From Ceratothoa steindachneri (taxonomy: Eukaryota > Arthropoda > Malacostraca > Isopoda > Cymothoidae), in assembly GCA_963969495.1 (NCBI GenBank), contig OZ018317.1:226406099-226470098 (forward strand): 64,000 bases of DNA. The letters run 5' to 3'. The position numbers and the translations under genes are program-made. The first letter of the stretch is position 1; each line of letters starts with the position of its first letter. The notes beneath the pieces are model-generated. The model saw nothing but the letters and a program-made list of their open reading frames with translations. It was not told the origin of the DNA and did not search any database. This document shows positions 31,914 to 42,169 of this stretch, one piece after another.

Positions 31914-31968
31914 AGCCTAGAACTAGGCTGTTTGTTTACGGCGACTAATGCCTAAGTCGGCAGTCGCC
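31914..31968 (+). other. Conserved double hairpin of the LINE 3' UTR (best copy)
   Basis: Stem 1: AGCCTAG (31914-31920), two-base loop, CTAGGCT (31923-31929). Stem 2: GGCGACT (31940-31946) with AGTCGCC (31962-31968), and inside it GCC (31950-31952) with GGC (31959-31961). The A tail follows within about 20 bases. The same pieces are found at 8790-8846, 24420-24480, 36380-36440 and 46080-46140. It probably forms the RNA structure that the reverse transcriptase recognises; that function is inferred. Confidence 0.75.
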
Positions 31969-31990
31969 AGATAGCCCCTTAATTAAAAAA

Positions 31991-32429
31991 AATCCTACTA
32001 TCTAATTACTTGCTTTTCTTCCTTACACGTCACATCATACACAAGGAACTAAATAACCCGAAACAACCAAATTGTAACCGCTTAACAACACAACATCCTC
32101 ATGAACCACTATTCCAGCATTACCTCCTCCCCGCACAGTCAAATCTACAGGAAAATAAAAAACAAAACAAAAGAATAGCGAGGCCCATTCACCATAGATA
32201 CTGGTACTGCAAACAATCAAGTTCCTCACAATTTCAAAGTCACTTGTCTGGACATCTTAGATACACCTCAAACACCTTGGTAACTGCAATCCCCGCCATT
32301 ATGCAAATATTCAACCGCTCAATAACATAATCCCCTCAATCTGACCCCACCCCAACACACACATCATACTGATACTCCAGCCAGGCAAACCGCCAAAACA
32401 ACCTAACTCAAAATGAGTGCAAAAGGCAA
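31991..32429 (+). other. Unassigned A/C-rich stretch
   Basis: A- and C-rich on the + strand, as in family E (50345-55740), but I could not align it to a domain. A possible fragment of that or a related element's non-coding end. No gene supported. Confidence 0.3.
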
Positions 32430-33010
32430 ATCAATAACCTATACAAAGCAGCTCCTGTTCCCATTCCCAAGTTCAGTCCTACCTAGCATCATGTTCTATA
32501 AATGGAAGATGTTTCTATCACATGCCTCCTTACTTAGCCTTTTCTATTCGTCTACCACTTGATATTTAAACCAATTTCTACCAATCTCTTTCCTAAACAC
32601 GAACTTGTCTAGCTTAAACCCATTGCTACGTGTCCTATCCTTTTCACTAAAAATATGAACCTTTTCTGCCCCCCTCCCTCCCTATTATAACCTTTTACCC
32701 GCTTAAAGACCTTGATCCAGTCCCTCGGACAGACTCCTTCTAAGCCTTTCACCACAAGGTAAGCTCCTCAACCCATGAAACATCTTAGTCATCCTTCTTT
32801 GCACAGACTCGAGTAAACTAATATCCATGCTATAATATGGTGACCAAAGTGCATCGCATACTCAAGATGAGACCTAACTAATTCCAGGTATAGTTTGGGG
32901 ATCATACCACTCTGCCTGCAATAAAGCCTAATAGTTCTATTCCTATCACTTAATCACACTACTTTCTAGGTTTGAGGTCTTCGACACCTAAGTATCTTTT
33001 GCATTTTGAT
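32430..33010 (-). mobile_element. CR1-like LINE relic, 3' end of ORF2
   Basis: The minus strand reads (in two frames) RNRTIRLYCRQSGMIPKLYL and ELVRSHLEYAMHFG (about 32960-32850), ESVQRRMTKMFHGLRSLP and GERLRR (about 32825-32740), then DWIKVFKRVKGYN (about 32715-32680) and GFKLDKFVFRKEIGRNWF (about 32630-32580). This series (HLEYA, VQRR-TK--GLR-LPYEERL, IKVFK, FR--IGRN-F) is the standard C-terminus of CR1/jockey-type ORF2 proteins. 5' truncated and decayed. Confidence 0.72.
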
Positions 33011-33935
33011 CTTGATAAAACTCTCGTTCTATTTATAATAATTCTGTCGAGTTCTCTTCAGAAAGCTGGAAACTAAATTCTGGAAGACAGCTTATGAACT
33101 GAGAAAACTTGGGCCTTAATTATTCGACGTAACTGTGTGACTGAGGGAGATAAAACTCCTACCAGGCGCGTTCCTCGGGTGGCAGATGGGGAACTGATAA
33201 ATCGGGGCCGTCTCGAATATATTGAATAAGAGAACTGGGGACCTCACCACGTAACACCCAGGAAAAACTTTTAATCTAAATCAAACTCAGAATAACTCCA
33301 ACGACGTGAACAGGAGCTATGCCAATGAAGTTGCTACTTCATTCGGTCGGAATGGTTATGGAGCACAGGTAAAAATGTTAGTTATCAAGCAACTGTATGA
33401 ACATTATTTTTCAACACCATGGCGATGGACGAAGAATTATGCACCTGATCAGACTGGCGGACGACAGAGGGAGATGGAGAGCCATGGTTGCCGACGTCAC
33501 AACTGGAACTCCGGAAAAAAAATCTAAGTAGACTACACTTGCTTATGTTAAATTGCCTTTGCCATTTGTCCAACCATTAGAATTACTTGCTCAGGTCGAT
33601 ACTTACATTATCGTCGAGCAAAATAAAAGAACAATTTAAAATAATCAAAATATTTTCTAAAATATGATTAGTAGTAGGTCAATAAAATTTCCATGGTACA
33701 TAAAGAAATGCATTTAATATAGTTTATGAAGATTTCATACAATCGTATATTTCAAGAAATTATACTAAAACACAAAAAATATTGACGTACAAAATAAGAG
33801 AATTGTTTAGCAAGCAAATACACTAGAAAAAAAGTAGGTTTGACAACGATGAAAAATGCTTAATATGAGATTTTGAATCCTTTTGCGCCCGCCGATCACA
33901 GCTTCTTGCAAAATTCTGCTCTTATTTTGTTCAAT
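33011..33935 (+). other. Unassigned stretch with a possible LINE C-terminal peptide
   Basis: Mostly AT-rich. At about 33423-33515 a + strand frame reads GRRIMHLIRLADDRGRWRAM followed by VADVT. The DRGRWRAMV block resembles the C-terminal D-R-x-x-W-R motif of RTE-type LINE ORFs. Nothing else around it supports an element, so this is a weak suggestion. The rest holds nothing I recognise. Confidence 0.25.
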
Positions 33936-34130
33936 TCTTGCTCAATCGTCCGGCCCCAGCTTAGCTTCTTCTTTCTGACACCCTGTCTTCTTACCCTGAT
34001 TCTTCATGTTCCATACAACGTCTCTCTCAACTTTCTCTGGTCAGACTCTAATTTCGCAGGGTAGATACCGCCCAATTTCCTCTCACCCACCATCTCGGAT
34101 AGGGGAGGGGACAATGCCCCCCATCCTCCG
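33936..34130 (+). mobile_element. Nimb-like LINE leader fragment fused to family C body
   Basis: 'cgtccggccccagcttagc' from about 33947, 'ttaccctgattc', 'caactttctctggtcag', 'cagggtagat' and 'gaggggacaatg' match the leaders at 37211-37400 and 48657-48860, closest to the latter. It breaks after 'ccccccatcctccg', and a different LINE's ORF2 begins. Confidence 0.7.
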
Positions 34131-35515
34131 TCATAATGACAAACTCGTCAGTGCTCTCCAGGACGTTGGACAGGTAATTGGGAACACGCTCAGCTCAATA
34201 TCCCATGGATCTCTCTTGCCCGAATTCAACCGACAAATAATCGCAACCATAAATGTTTGAAACGTCCGGAAAACTCTGACCTAACAAACCCTTCTCGATG
34301 GAAAAACTAGAAAGCAATCTTATCGTGTAAGAACTCCACTCTTTCAGATGACTTAATATCATACACACTCATCCAACACGCCCATGTAGATTCCATACAG
34401 TGCTTCTTAACAATTTTTAATGATGTTTTCCTCTCCGGAACTTTTTCCCAAGAATGGCGCCACAGCACTATCCTTCCTTTCCTCAAACCAGGAAAAGACC
34501 CACCCAATCCAACAAATTACCGGCCACTTACCCTTCGTGAATATGCAAGTTGCTCGAACGCATGGTGAACGCCCGCCTGATGTGGTATCTTGAAGAACAG
34601 GAGCTTCTCTCCCTGTCTCAATTTGGGCTTTGCTCTAATCTCCCCACATTGGACCTTCTTACTCTCCTTGACCATGATATTGGCCTTGCTATCTCTAGAA
34701 GAGACTTCGTCACCGCAATCTTCTTCGACTTATTTAAAAAAAACCATATAGCTTCTGTCGGCGCTTAATTCTACAACAGCTATACGACATGAGACTTCGT
34801 GGACTCTTGGCATTGCTTATACGTAACCTCCTGAAAGACCGCTCTTTCTGTGTCGATCTTCGGGAAGCCCGCTCTTCGAAACTTGTACACTATGAGAGCG
34901 TCTCCCCAAGGAAGCGTGCTTAACATTCCTCTTTTTATAATTGCAATCAATTCTTTCTCAACATATCCCCGCCGATGCGCTGCTCCCTTTATGTAGACGA
35001 TATACTCGGTATACTCACAGAAGATCTTCTGGAAGAGGTAAATTATGCCTGTGGCAACAGGGTTTTGAAATCAGTTATCCTCTTAGGTGGACTGCTTGCC
35101 ATGGCTACGAGCTCCACCTACTCATCCCCACCGCGATGCCCAGCCACGGAGGTAACCTCCCTACTAAATAGTGTCGGCTTAAAAAAGAATCCTGACGGAG
35201 ATTCGAACTGCCGACCCAACGATTGCCGGGCAAGCGCGCTAACCACTCTTACTATCTGGGTGACAAGCTAGTCCGCGGCGATGGCCACGACCCTACACCA
35301 GCAAGCTGTCGATTCAATAGTGGCTCATACCTCATCTACCGGATTCACCATCTCCCTTCCTAAAGCAACGGCCCTTATTTTTACCCGACATAAATCGATT
35401 CCTAAGATAAGCCTTAATATTTCTGGATCGCCGATCAAATTTGCCACCCATGCTAAATTTCTAGGTCTTATATTCGACCAACATATGATGGCGATATCAC
35501 ATTGAATATTCATAC
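34130..35515 (+). mobile_element. Family C I-type LINE relic (RT region)
   Basis: Decayed ORF2. The endonuclease-RT linker is at about 34140-34255 (LVSALQDVGQVIGNTLSSIS, PEFNRQI). RT follows: ILPFLKPGKDPPNPTNYRPL (about 34470-34530), LERMVNARLMWYLEEQELLS and QFGL (34553-34630), motif A region TAIFFDLFKK (about 34720), motif B SPQGSVLNIPLF (about 34895-34935), motif C LYVDDILGIL (about 34984-35013; YVDD intact). The thumb is at 35281-35505 (TISLPKATALIFTRHKSIPK, KFLGLIFDQHM). A tRNA-derived SINE interrupts it between 35030 and 35275. Clearly a different, older family than the Nimb-like one. Confidence 0.7.
35030..35275 (-). repeat. tRNA-derived SINE inserted in family C RT
   Basis: The minus strand from about 35264 reads a tRNA-like head: GTCACCCAGATAGTAAGAG, TGGTTAGCGCGCTTGCC (A-box region), then GTCGGCAGTTCGAATCTCC (B-box region, TTCGAATC). 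A T run and a tRNA-unrelated body follow to about 35030. The RT reading breaks after YVDDILGILTEDLLEE and resumes at 35281, which supports an insertion. A- and B-boxes would make an internal RNA polymerase III promoter. The acceptor stem does not pair well, so this is a SINE and not a tRNA gene. Confidence 0.6.
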
Positions 35516-36059
35516 ACCCTACGTATAACCCCCTTCGTATCTGGAACCTTTTTCTTCACGGGCTGGTCCCAGAGAAGCTCTGACCCCTAAGGGCCCTCTC
35601 CTTGGTGATGCGAACTAAACTTTTAATATACCCCTCTTCCCCCCCTATTACTTTCTTTTACTGCCCTTAATTCACCCTCTCTTCTTTCTCCTATCTAGTA
35701 GCCCTGACGTTTACCTGATCTCTGCTTGTTTTTTTTCCGGACTTATTCTTTTATGAAGGTCGGAGGAAGTTGGGCATCTCCACTGCCTTCGTCGGCCGAT
35801 GCCCAAGGAGAAACCCACCATTGGCCCCTTTTCCACGCGCGTAGGAGAACTCGGGCAGCCTCTTTGTTCTATAAAGATAGTGTGGTGGATCCGTATCCAT
35901 TCTTCAACAGGACATACCGGACACAACAGAATCGAGAGTTGCACTAGCGCCGGCGTCTTGTAGGCCTCCGTGGTGCAGAGTTCCTAAGGAGAATGTGAAG
36001 TTATTTCTATTTGCACTGGCTAGCCATAAATCTAAAACTTCCCTTTCCCGTAATGGTTT
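35516..36059 (+). other. Unassigned spacer
   Basis: Pyrimidine-rich to about 35740, then mixed sequence. It includes an imperfect inverted repeat GTTGGGCATC...GATGCCCAA near 35769-35806. No gene supported. Confidence 0.35.
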
Positions 36060-36455
36060 TCGTGCCAAGCGTTCTTCACCTCCCCCACGCCATTTGATGG
36101 GGGTGCCCTACTGTGAAGACTGCGTTGTCCCCCAGACTGTTCGGCACATTCTTGTTGAATGCCCCTTGTACCTGGGTCGAGTTCGTGCACATTTACTTTT
36201 GGACTTCATGACTTTTTGGAAGAGGCCGGCCTTCTCCGCTTTATTTAACTAGATTTTTATTTTTTTGTTTTCCTTGTAGGTTGCATGTTCCTGCTTGGAA
36301 CTTCCCCCCGACGCCGCAGCTTGCTTCCTGATTGTTGCCTTTTTCCTTTTGTTTTGTTTGTTTGCATGTTATTTTTAAGTAGCCTAGTACTAAGCAGTGG
36401 TGAGTACGGCGACTTATGCCCAAGTAGCCAGTTGTCAGATGCTCTTTAAAAAGAA
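36060..36455 (+). mobile_element. Nimb-like LINE 3' fragment
   Basis: Covers the Cys/His finger (CHLMGVPYCEDCVVPQTVRH, then ILVECP, about 36088-36165), a deleted stretch, FLEEAG-like end and the 3' UTR ('gtagcctagtactaagc', 'ggcgacttatgcccaagtagcc') to an A-rich tail at about 36446-36455. Between 36165 and 36180 about 70 bases are missing relative to copy 4. Confidence 0.75.
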
Positions 36456-37207
36456 AACAACAACACAACTTCAGCCCCCACCCCTTCAGCCTTTCTTCGC
36501 TTAGACCCCTTACCACTCCAAACGGTAGTAGAAATCCACTCAGTTGCTTGTACTTTCTCCAGATCGCTTTCCCCACCCACTCAACCTCCGACTCATAATC
36601 TGATCGAAGCAGATGATATTCCAACATCACCAGCAGCGGTTGTTGGATCAACCCCTCAGACATCGAAAGCGCCCTCTGCCCATCATTCCGGATCTACCGT
36701 CTGAAGATCTGCCGTTTCAGCCTGGCTGTGCCCGCCAGTTATAGGCAAGGGCCTCGGCCAGTTCCTCGAAACGCACGCCCCAGGACGCACTTCAAACAAC
36801 CTCAGCCACAAAGTAGAAAAAAATATCTACTGTGCAGCCCCGTCACCCAACCTTGAATCGGTGCGGGTGCTTGAGTGTCCCAATGAAGTCGGAGGCTGTG
36901 CCACGGGTGGTCCTTTACCCCCGGCAGATACAATCATGCTGGAGTGGCTCTGATGGAGAGGCCAGACTAATTGGTGACGACCGTGCCGAACCCCGATTGT
37001 AATGGCATTTACGAAACCGAAGGCTGTGTTACCCAATCATTAATATCATAGAAAAGATATTCATAAAGAGTTTGGTATGTGATATACCCTTTCTTCCTCT
37101 TTCCCACTGTAAATTTGTAGCCAGATGGAAATTTCTCATCCATCGTAGAATGTATCCTCTTGCGGGTGGCGGAATGGAAGCATTTGCCAAAAACACAACC
37201 CAGCAAT
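36456..37207 (+). other. Unassigned stretch
   Basis: No recognised coding or repeat. C-rich start, mixed later. It ends at the next LINE leader. Confidence 0.35.
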
Positions 37208-37751
37208 CCAGCGCTCCGTCCGGCCCCAGCTTAGCCTCTCTTCTTTCCTTCAGATAGCCTGTATTTCTCCCCTACCTCGTCGCTTTTCAAACAACCTCTC
37301 CTACAGCTTTCTCTGGCCAGCCTCTAATTTCACAGGGTAGATGCTGACCTTCTTCTCAGCCAACCGTCCCGGATCGGGGCTGAGGAAGGAGGGGACAATG
37401 TTCCCTAACCCCTGAGCTCCGGTCTGGGGAGGTTGGTTTTTAACAACCTGCTTCATCCCCACCCATACCTTCCTTACATCCCCTTTCCTCTCCTCTTCAC
37501 AATCTATCTTTTTTACGCCATGCCGATTGACTGCCAGGCCACCAGGCGAGAGGGGTGGCCCAAAGGACGGCGCCAGGCTCTGCCGGGCCTGTAAGCACCT
37601 CTTGCAGTGCGGGCTACTGCGAGAGGTGATGAGCTATTGCGTCCCGTAGCACAAATAGGGTCACCATACCCAATGATTAATCCCCCCCCCCCAACCCTCA
37701 ACTTCCCCTGTATCATCAACGGAGCCGCCCTCGGGCAGCTCCACCGAAAAA

Positions 37752-39390
37752 ATGGAGGTTCCCCTCCCCCCTGTGCTTGCTCAAGGGACCCTCCATATCT
37801 CTCTAACCGGAGAGGAGGCTTACTCCTCTCCTTCGCCTATGGGTGTAGAGGACTCCCCCTCACCGCCTTCTTTGGAGGTGCTTTCGGGCACCTCCCTTTT
37901 TCCAGCAGCAGTCCCCTCTGTTCTTTCTAAGGGGACTGCCAAGAAAGCCAGCAGGCAGCCCTTAGCCAGCCGCTCCACATCGAAGCGGCTCGGTAGGGCG
38001 AACCCCCTCAGGGGAGAGAGGGGAGCCAGGCCCCTTCGGTCGCTTCCCTCAAAAGACCTGCTGGCAAGAATATTAAACCTTGTCGGGGTCAAGGCCTGTG
38101 CCTTCCCACGCAAGACTAGTGACGATACTGCCAACGTGACCTGCGATATCTTAGGGGAGGGGGGGGGAATGGCCAACTGGAGGCCCCCCTGAGGTAGACA
38201 TGGTCCTTGAGGCAACGCATCTTGAGACGGTAGGGCCTTACGTGGGGGGCGGAATCCGGGCTCAGTGCCAAACACCGAACCCGAATCTGCCCCTATTTAA
38301 GGTCCTCAAACAGCTAGGGTTTCTGAGGCAGTACAAGGAGGGGAGGGATCTCATCCGACCGGTGCCCCTACGACTACCAGGACCTTCTCCATTTTGGAGA
38401 AGGACATAGCTGAGGCCGGTCATCTGGCCTAGGGGCTTCTTCCGGCGGAGGTGAGAAGCGGGTTCATTCCCCTACCTCCTCCCCAAAAAAGAAAAAAAAA
38501 GACAAAGACTCGGGGCTACTCTCTATCCGTGCGGGCTACGGGGACGGATGGGTGTGCTGCCACTTTGGCAAGCGACCAAGCCAAGATCAGCACATCCGGC
38601 CCCTCTGCCCCCCTGGTTGTGGAGCCCCTGACTAAGACCAAAAGTGCACAGGGGGGAGCCTCGATGACATCGGGGCCCCTGATTCTGAGGCTACTTGGCG
38701 TTTTCGAGCCCGCTGGCTTGAAACGCTTCCTCGTTATTCGATCCACCGATGGCACCATGTTGGCCAAGGGCAACATGATCCATCAGAGGAGAGGATTAGC
38801 TAGTGCAATTAGGAGAGAGCCTCAATGAGATCGGGGCCCCTCATTCCGAGGTTACCTGGCGTTTTCGAGCCCGCTGGCTTCAAACGCTTTCTCGTTATTC
38901 GATCCACTGATGGCACCATGTTGGCCAAGTGCAACATGATCCATCAGAGGAGAGGATTAGCTAGTGCAATTGGTAGAGAGCCGAAGGTGACCCGTTTCTC
39001 GGACGGGAGCCTTCTGGCGAATCCGGCCGAGGCGGCCAAGATAAGTGCTCTTCGGACACTTCATGGCACCCCGGTGAGTGTGACGCCGCACTATACCATA
39101 AACTTTGTGAAAGGAGTAGTTTATGCGATGGAACTCGTTGATTACTCCATTGAGGACATCATCTTAGAGCTGGCCGACCATGGGGCAGTCAAAGTCGAAA
39201 GTGTGATGAGAAAACAGGGAGGGGCTTCGAGACCCACCCCTACACTCTTCGTCACGTTCGACTGTGACAAGCTCCCTGAGTCGGTGCGTGATGGTTGGTA
39301 CCGCTACCGCGTGAAGGCATTCGTGCCACTGCCGCGGCGGTGCTATTACTGTCACCGCTTCGGCCATACGAATCGTTCTTGTAGACGCGC
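37752..39390 (+). pseudogene. LINE copy 5a ORF1 (gag-like), partial
   Basis: The first frame (37752-38192) gives the N-terminal region: LEVLSGTSLFPAAVPSVLSK, AKKASRQPLASRS, KRLGRANPLRGERGARPLRS, LLARILNLVGVKAC. The central region is at 38480-38820 and again from 38825 to 39390 because of a 161-bp duplication. It reads FEPAGFKRFLVIRSTDGTML, MIHQRRGLASAIGREPKVTR, then DYSIEDIILELADHGAVKV and FVTFDCDKLPESVRDGWYRY, up to a CCHC knuckle. The 203-codon frame from 38825 is the longest gag frame in this copy. Confidence 0.75.
38658..38979 (+). repeat. 161-bp direct tandem duplication in LINE copy 5a gag
   Basis: 'gcctcgatgacatcggggcc' at 38658 and 'gcctcaatgagatcggggcc' at 38819 start two parallel units (offset 161) with a handful of differences. 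The unit covers the FEPAGFKRFLVIRSTDG region. 161 is not a multiple of three. Confidence 0.85.
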
Positions 39391-39907
39391 ACCCCATAAA
39401 GGGCGCGGCGATTTGCCATCCTGGCCGCCGTGCTGAGGGGACTCAGCACCCCATCCGACCCCAGCTTAGCCTCTTCTCCCTTCAAAACACTTGTTTCCTC
39501 TCTTTTCATACAACCTCTCTCACAACTTTCAATGGTCAGCCTCTTATTTTACAGGGTAGATGCTGACCTTCTTCTTAAGTCAACCGTCCCGGATCGGGGT
39601 TGAGGGGGGAGGGGACAATGTTCCCTAACCCCTGAGCTCCGGTCTGGGGTGGTTGGTTTTAAATAACCTGCTTTATCCCCACCCATACCTTCCTCACATC
39701 CCTTTTCCTCTCCTCTTCACAATCTATATATTTTTTACGCCGTGTTCAAGGTGGAGCCGCCATGCTGATGGACTGCCAGGCCACCAGGCGGGAAGGGTGG
39801 TCTTAAATGGTGGTGCCTGGCTCTGCCGGGCTTGTAAGCACCTCTAGCAGTGCGGGCTACTGCGAGAGGTGATGCGCGATTGCATACCGTGTCAAAAAGA
39901 GGGTCAC

Positions 39908-42045
39908 CATGCCCAATGATAAGTTAAAAAAAAACCCTTCCCCAAACTTCCCCTATAACATCGACGGAGCCGCCCTTGGAGGTCCCCCCCTGTGCTTGCT
40001 CAGGGGACCCTTCATATATCTCTAACCGGAGAGGATGCTCACTCCTCTCCTTCGCTTACGGGTGTAGGGGACCCCCCTCACCCCCTTCTCTGGAGGTGCT
40101 TTCGGGCGCCTTCCTTTTACCAGCGGCAGTCCACTCTGTTCTTTCCAAGGGGACTGCCAAGAAAGCCAGCAGGCAGCCCTTAGCCAGCCGCTCCACTTTA
40201 AAGCGTCTCGGTAAGGCCACCCCCCTTATGGGGGAGAGGGAAGCCAGGCCCCTTCTGTCGCTTCCTTCAAAAGACCTGCTGGCAAGAATACTGAACCTTG
40301 CCGGGGTCAAGGCCAATGCCTCCCCAAAGAAGACTAGTGACGATACTGCCATCGGGACCTGCGATGTCTTGGGGGGGGGGGGATGGCCAACTGGAGGCAT
40401 CCTTTGAGAAAGACATGGTCCTTGAGGAAACCCAGCCTCAGACGGCAGGGCCTTCCATGGGGAGGAATTCTGGCTCGGCGCCAAGCACCGAACCCGAATC
40501 CGCCCCGATGCAAGGTCCTCCTCAAATGGCTGGGGATTCTCAGGCAGTATAAGGAGGGGAGGGATCTCCTCCGGATGATGCCCCTGCGACCCCTAGCACC
40601 TTCTCCATTTCGGAGAAGGACCTGGCTGAGGCCGGTCCATGTGGCCTGGGGGCTTCTACCGGTGGGGGTGAGAAGCGGGTTCATTCCCCGCCCGCCTCTC
40701 CAAAAAAGAAAAGGACGAAAAAGACCAAATAGACGAAGAAGACTCGAGGCTCCTCTCCAACCGCGGGGGCTACGGGGACGGATGGGTCTGCTGCCACTTT
40801 GGCAAGCGACCAAGCCAAGATCGGCACATCCGGCCCCTCTGCCCCTACGGGTACGGAGCTCCTGACCATGACAAAGACCAAAAGTGCACAGGGCGGAGCC
40901 TCGATGACATCGAGGCCCCTCATTCAGAGGTTACCTGGCGTTTTCGAGCCCGCTGGCTTCAAACGCCTTCTCGTTATTCGCTTCCCTGATGGCAGCATGT
41001 TTTCCAAGGGCAACATGATTCATCAGAGGAGAGGATTAGCTAGTGCAATTGGTAGAGAGCCGAAGGTAACCCGTTTCTCGGACGGGAGCCTTCTGGCGAA
41101 TCCCGCTGAGGCGGCCAAGATAAGTGCTCTTCGGACACTTCATGGCACCCCGGTGAGTGTGACGCCGCACTCTACCATGAACTTTGTGAAAGGAGTAAGT
41201 TCATGCGAGGGTGGTCAAGGTCGAACGTGTGTTGAGAAAACGGAGGGGCCTCGAGACCCACCCCTACACTCTTCGTCATGTTCGACTGTGACAAGCTCCC
41301 TGAGTCGGTGCGTGCCGGTTGGTACCGCTACCGCGTGAAGGCATTCGTGCCACTGCCGCGGCGGTGCTATTACTGTCACCGCTTCGGCCATACGAATCGC
41401 TCATGTAGACGTGCAAAGTCAGGGTCACCCGAAGTCTGGGTAAATTTCTCCAAGGTCGCACACGATAAGTCCAAATCGTGTGTGGACAAGTGTGTCAATT
41501 GCGGAGAGCCGCACCTTGCTTCTTCCAAGCAATGTGGTGCATATCTTCTTGAGAAAGAAATCCTGGCCGTTCAGGCCCAGGATCGACTCTCGTTCTGCGA
41601 GGCAAAGTACTTGGTCCTGGCGCACCCGGCTCTGCCTGGGACGTCATATGCCTCAATAGTTAGAAAGGCACCCTCTGTTCCTGGCCCATCGAGGCCAACG
41701 AGCACGGTTGTTTCCGTGCTCATTCAGAGCCCTTCTGCGGGCTCTACCCAACCCGGGCGCTTCCCTGGTAAAGCTGGTGGCAAAAAGGGTTCATACTCTA
41801 CCCCGGCTAAAACCAGGGCTTCCCCCTCTTTCCCCACCGTGACCGTTTCCCGTAAGGCGCAACGGCCACGCGCCTCCACCGAGTCGTTAGACTTGCAGGA
41901 GGCAACACCCCTGAAGATGGTCGCTAGGCCATCTTCCGGGGTTCCTAAAGCTGTTCCCCGAAAGGAGGACAGCAACAAAGGAGCTTCCGCCCCTTCGCCC
42001 ACGCCCCGAGGTGAAGCAAGTGGCTCGGAGACAGTGGTTCCTTAA
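39908..42045 (+). pseudogene. LINE copy 5b ORF1 (gag-like), broken
   Basis: The ATG at 39908 is in the conserved context but shifts out of frame after about 35 codons. Frames 39976-40407 and 40799-41210 hold the N-terminal and central parts. A deletion near 41197 removes the RELVDYSIEDI stretch. The frame 41278-42045 (255 codons) holds FDCDKLPESVRAGWYRYRVK, the knuckles CYYCHRFGHTNRSC, a second with CVNC changed to WVNF, and CVNCGEPH...C (about 41338-41540), then LEKEILAVQAQDRLSFCEAK and a long Ser/Pro/Lys-rich tail. Nucleocapsid-like RNA binding is the expected role. Confidence 0.8.
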
Positions 42046-42169
42046 AAGGCTCCCCGCCTCCGAAGCCGCAACGTCCGCCTAAGGTTTCGAGGCGGAGGGG
42101 AGAAAAGACTCGAATGGCGAGCCCAACCTCCCCCAATAAGTCCTCGAAGGCGACAGCGCCTTCAGCGCT

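Larger units (their letters stand above)
30431..31990 (+). mobile_element. Nimb-like LINE, copy 4 (5'-truncated, youngest-looking 3' end)
   Basis: Similarity starts in the RT thumb ('ccgttccgtcacgttcagcgcttgg') and runs to an A-rich tail at about 31985-31990. The thumb, RNase H and the C-terminal finger are almost intact, so this copy is the best guide to the family's C-terminal half. The only evident coding lesion after 30431 is a 7-base deletion near 31510. Confidence 0.9.
37208..39390 (+). mobile_element. Nimb-like LINE copy 5a: leader and gag only
   Basis: Starts with 'ccgtccggccccagcttagc', which is about 65 bases inside the longest leader form. Leader to about 37670 (the ATG has become ATA in 'caccatacccaatgatt'), then gag through the first zinc knuckle (CYYCHRFGHTNRSC, about 39340-39382). 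It stops at 'gtagacgcg', and the 5' end of copy 5b follows directly. The rest of copy 5a is not found after copy 5b ends, so this is a 3'-truncated copy, which is unusual for a LINE. Confidence 0.8.

Noticed and set aside
35185..35264. A functional tRNA gene
   Set aside because: The B-box is imperfect and the acceptor stem does not pair; it continues into a repeat body, so a SINE is the better reading.
36241..36663. 140-codon minus-strand frame as a gene
   Set aside because: It runs antisense over a LINE 3' UTR and has no recognisable domain or conserved composition.
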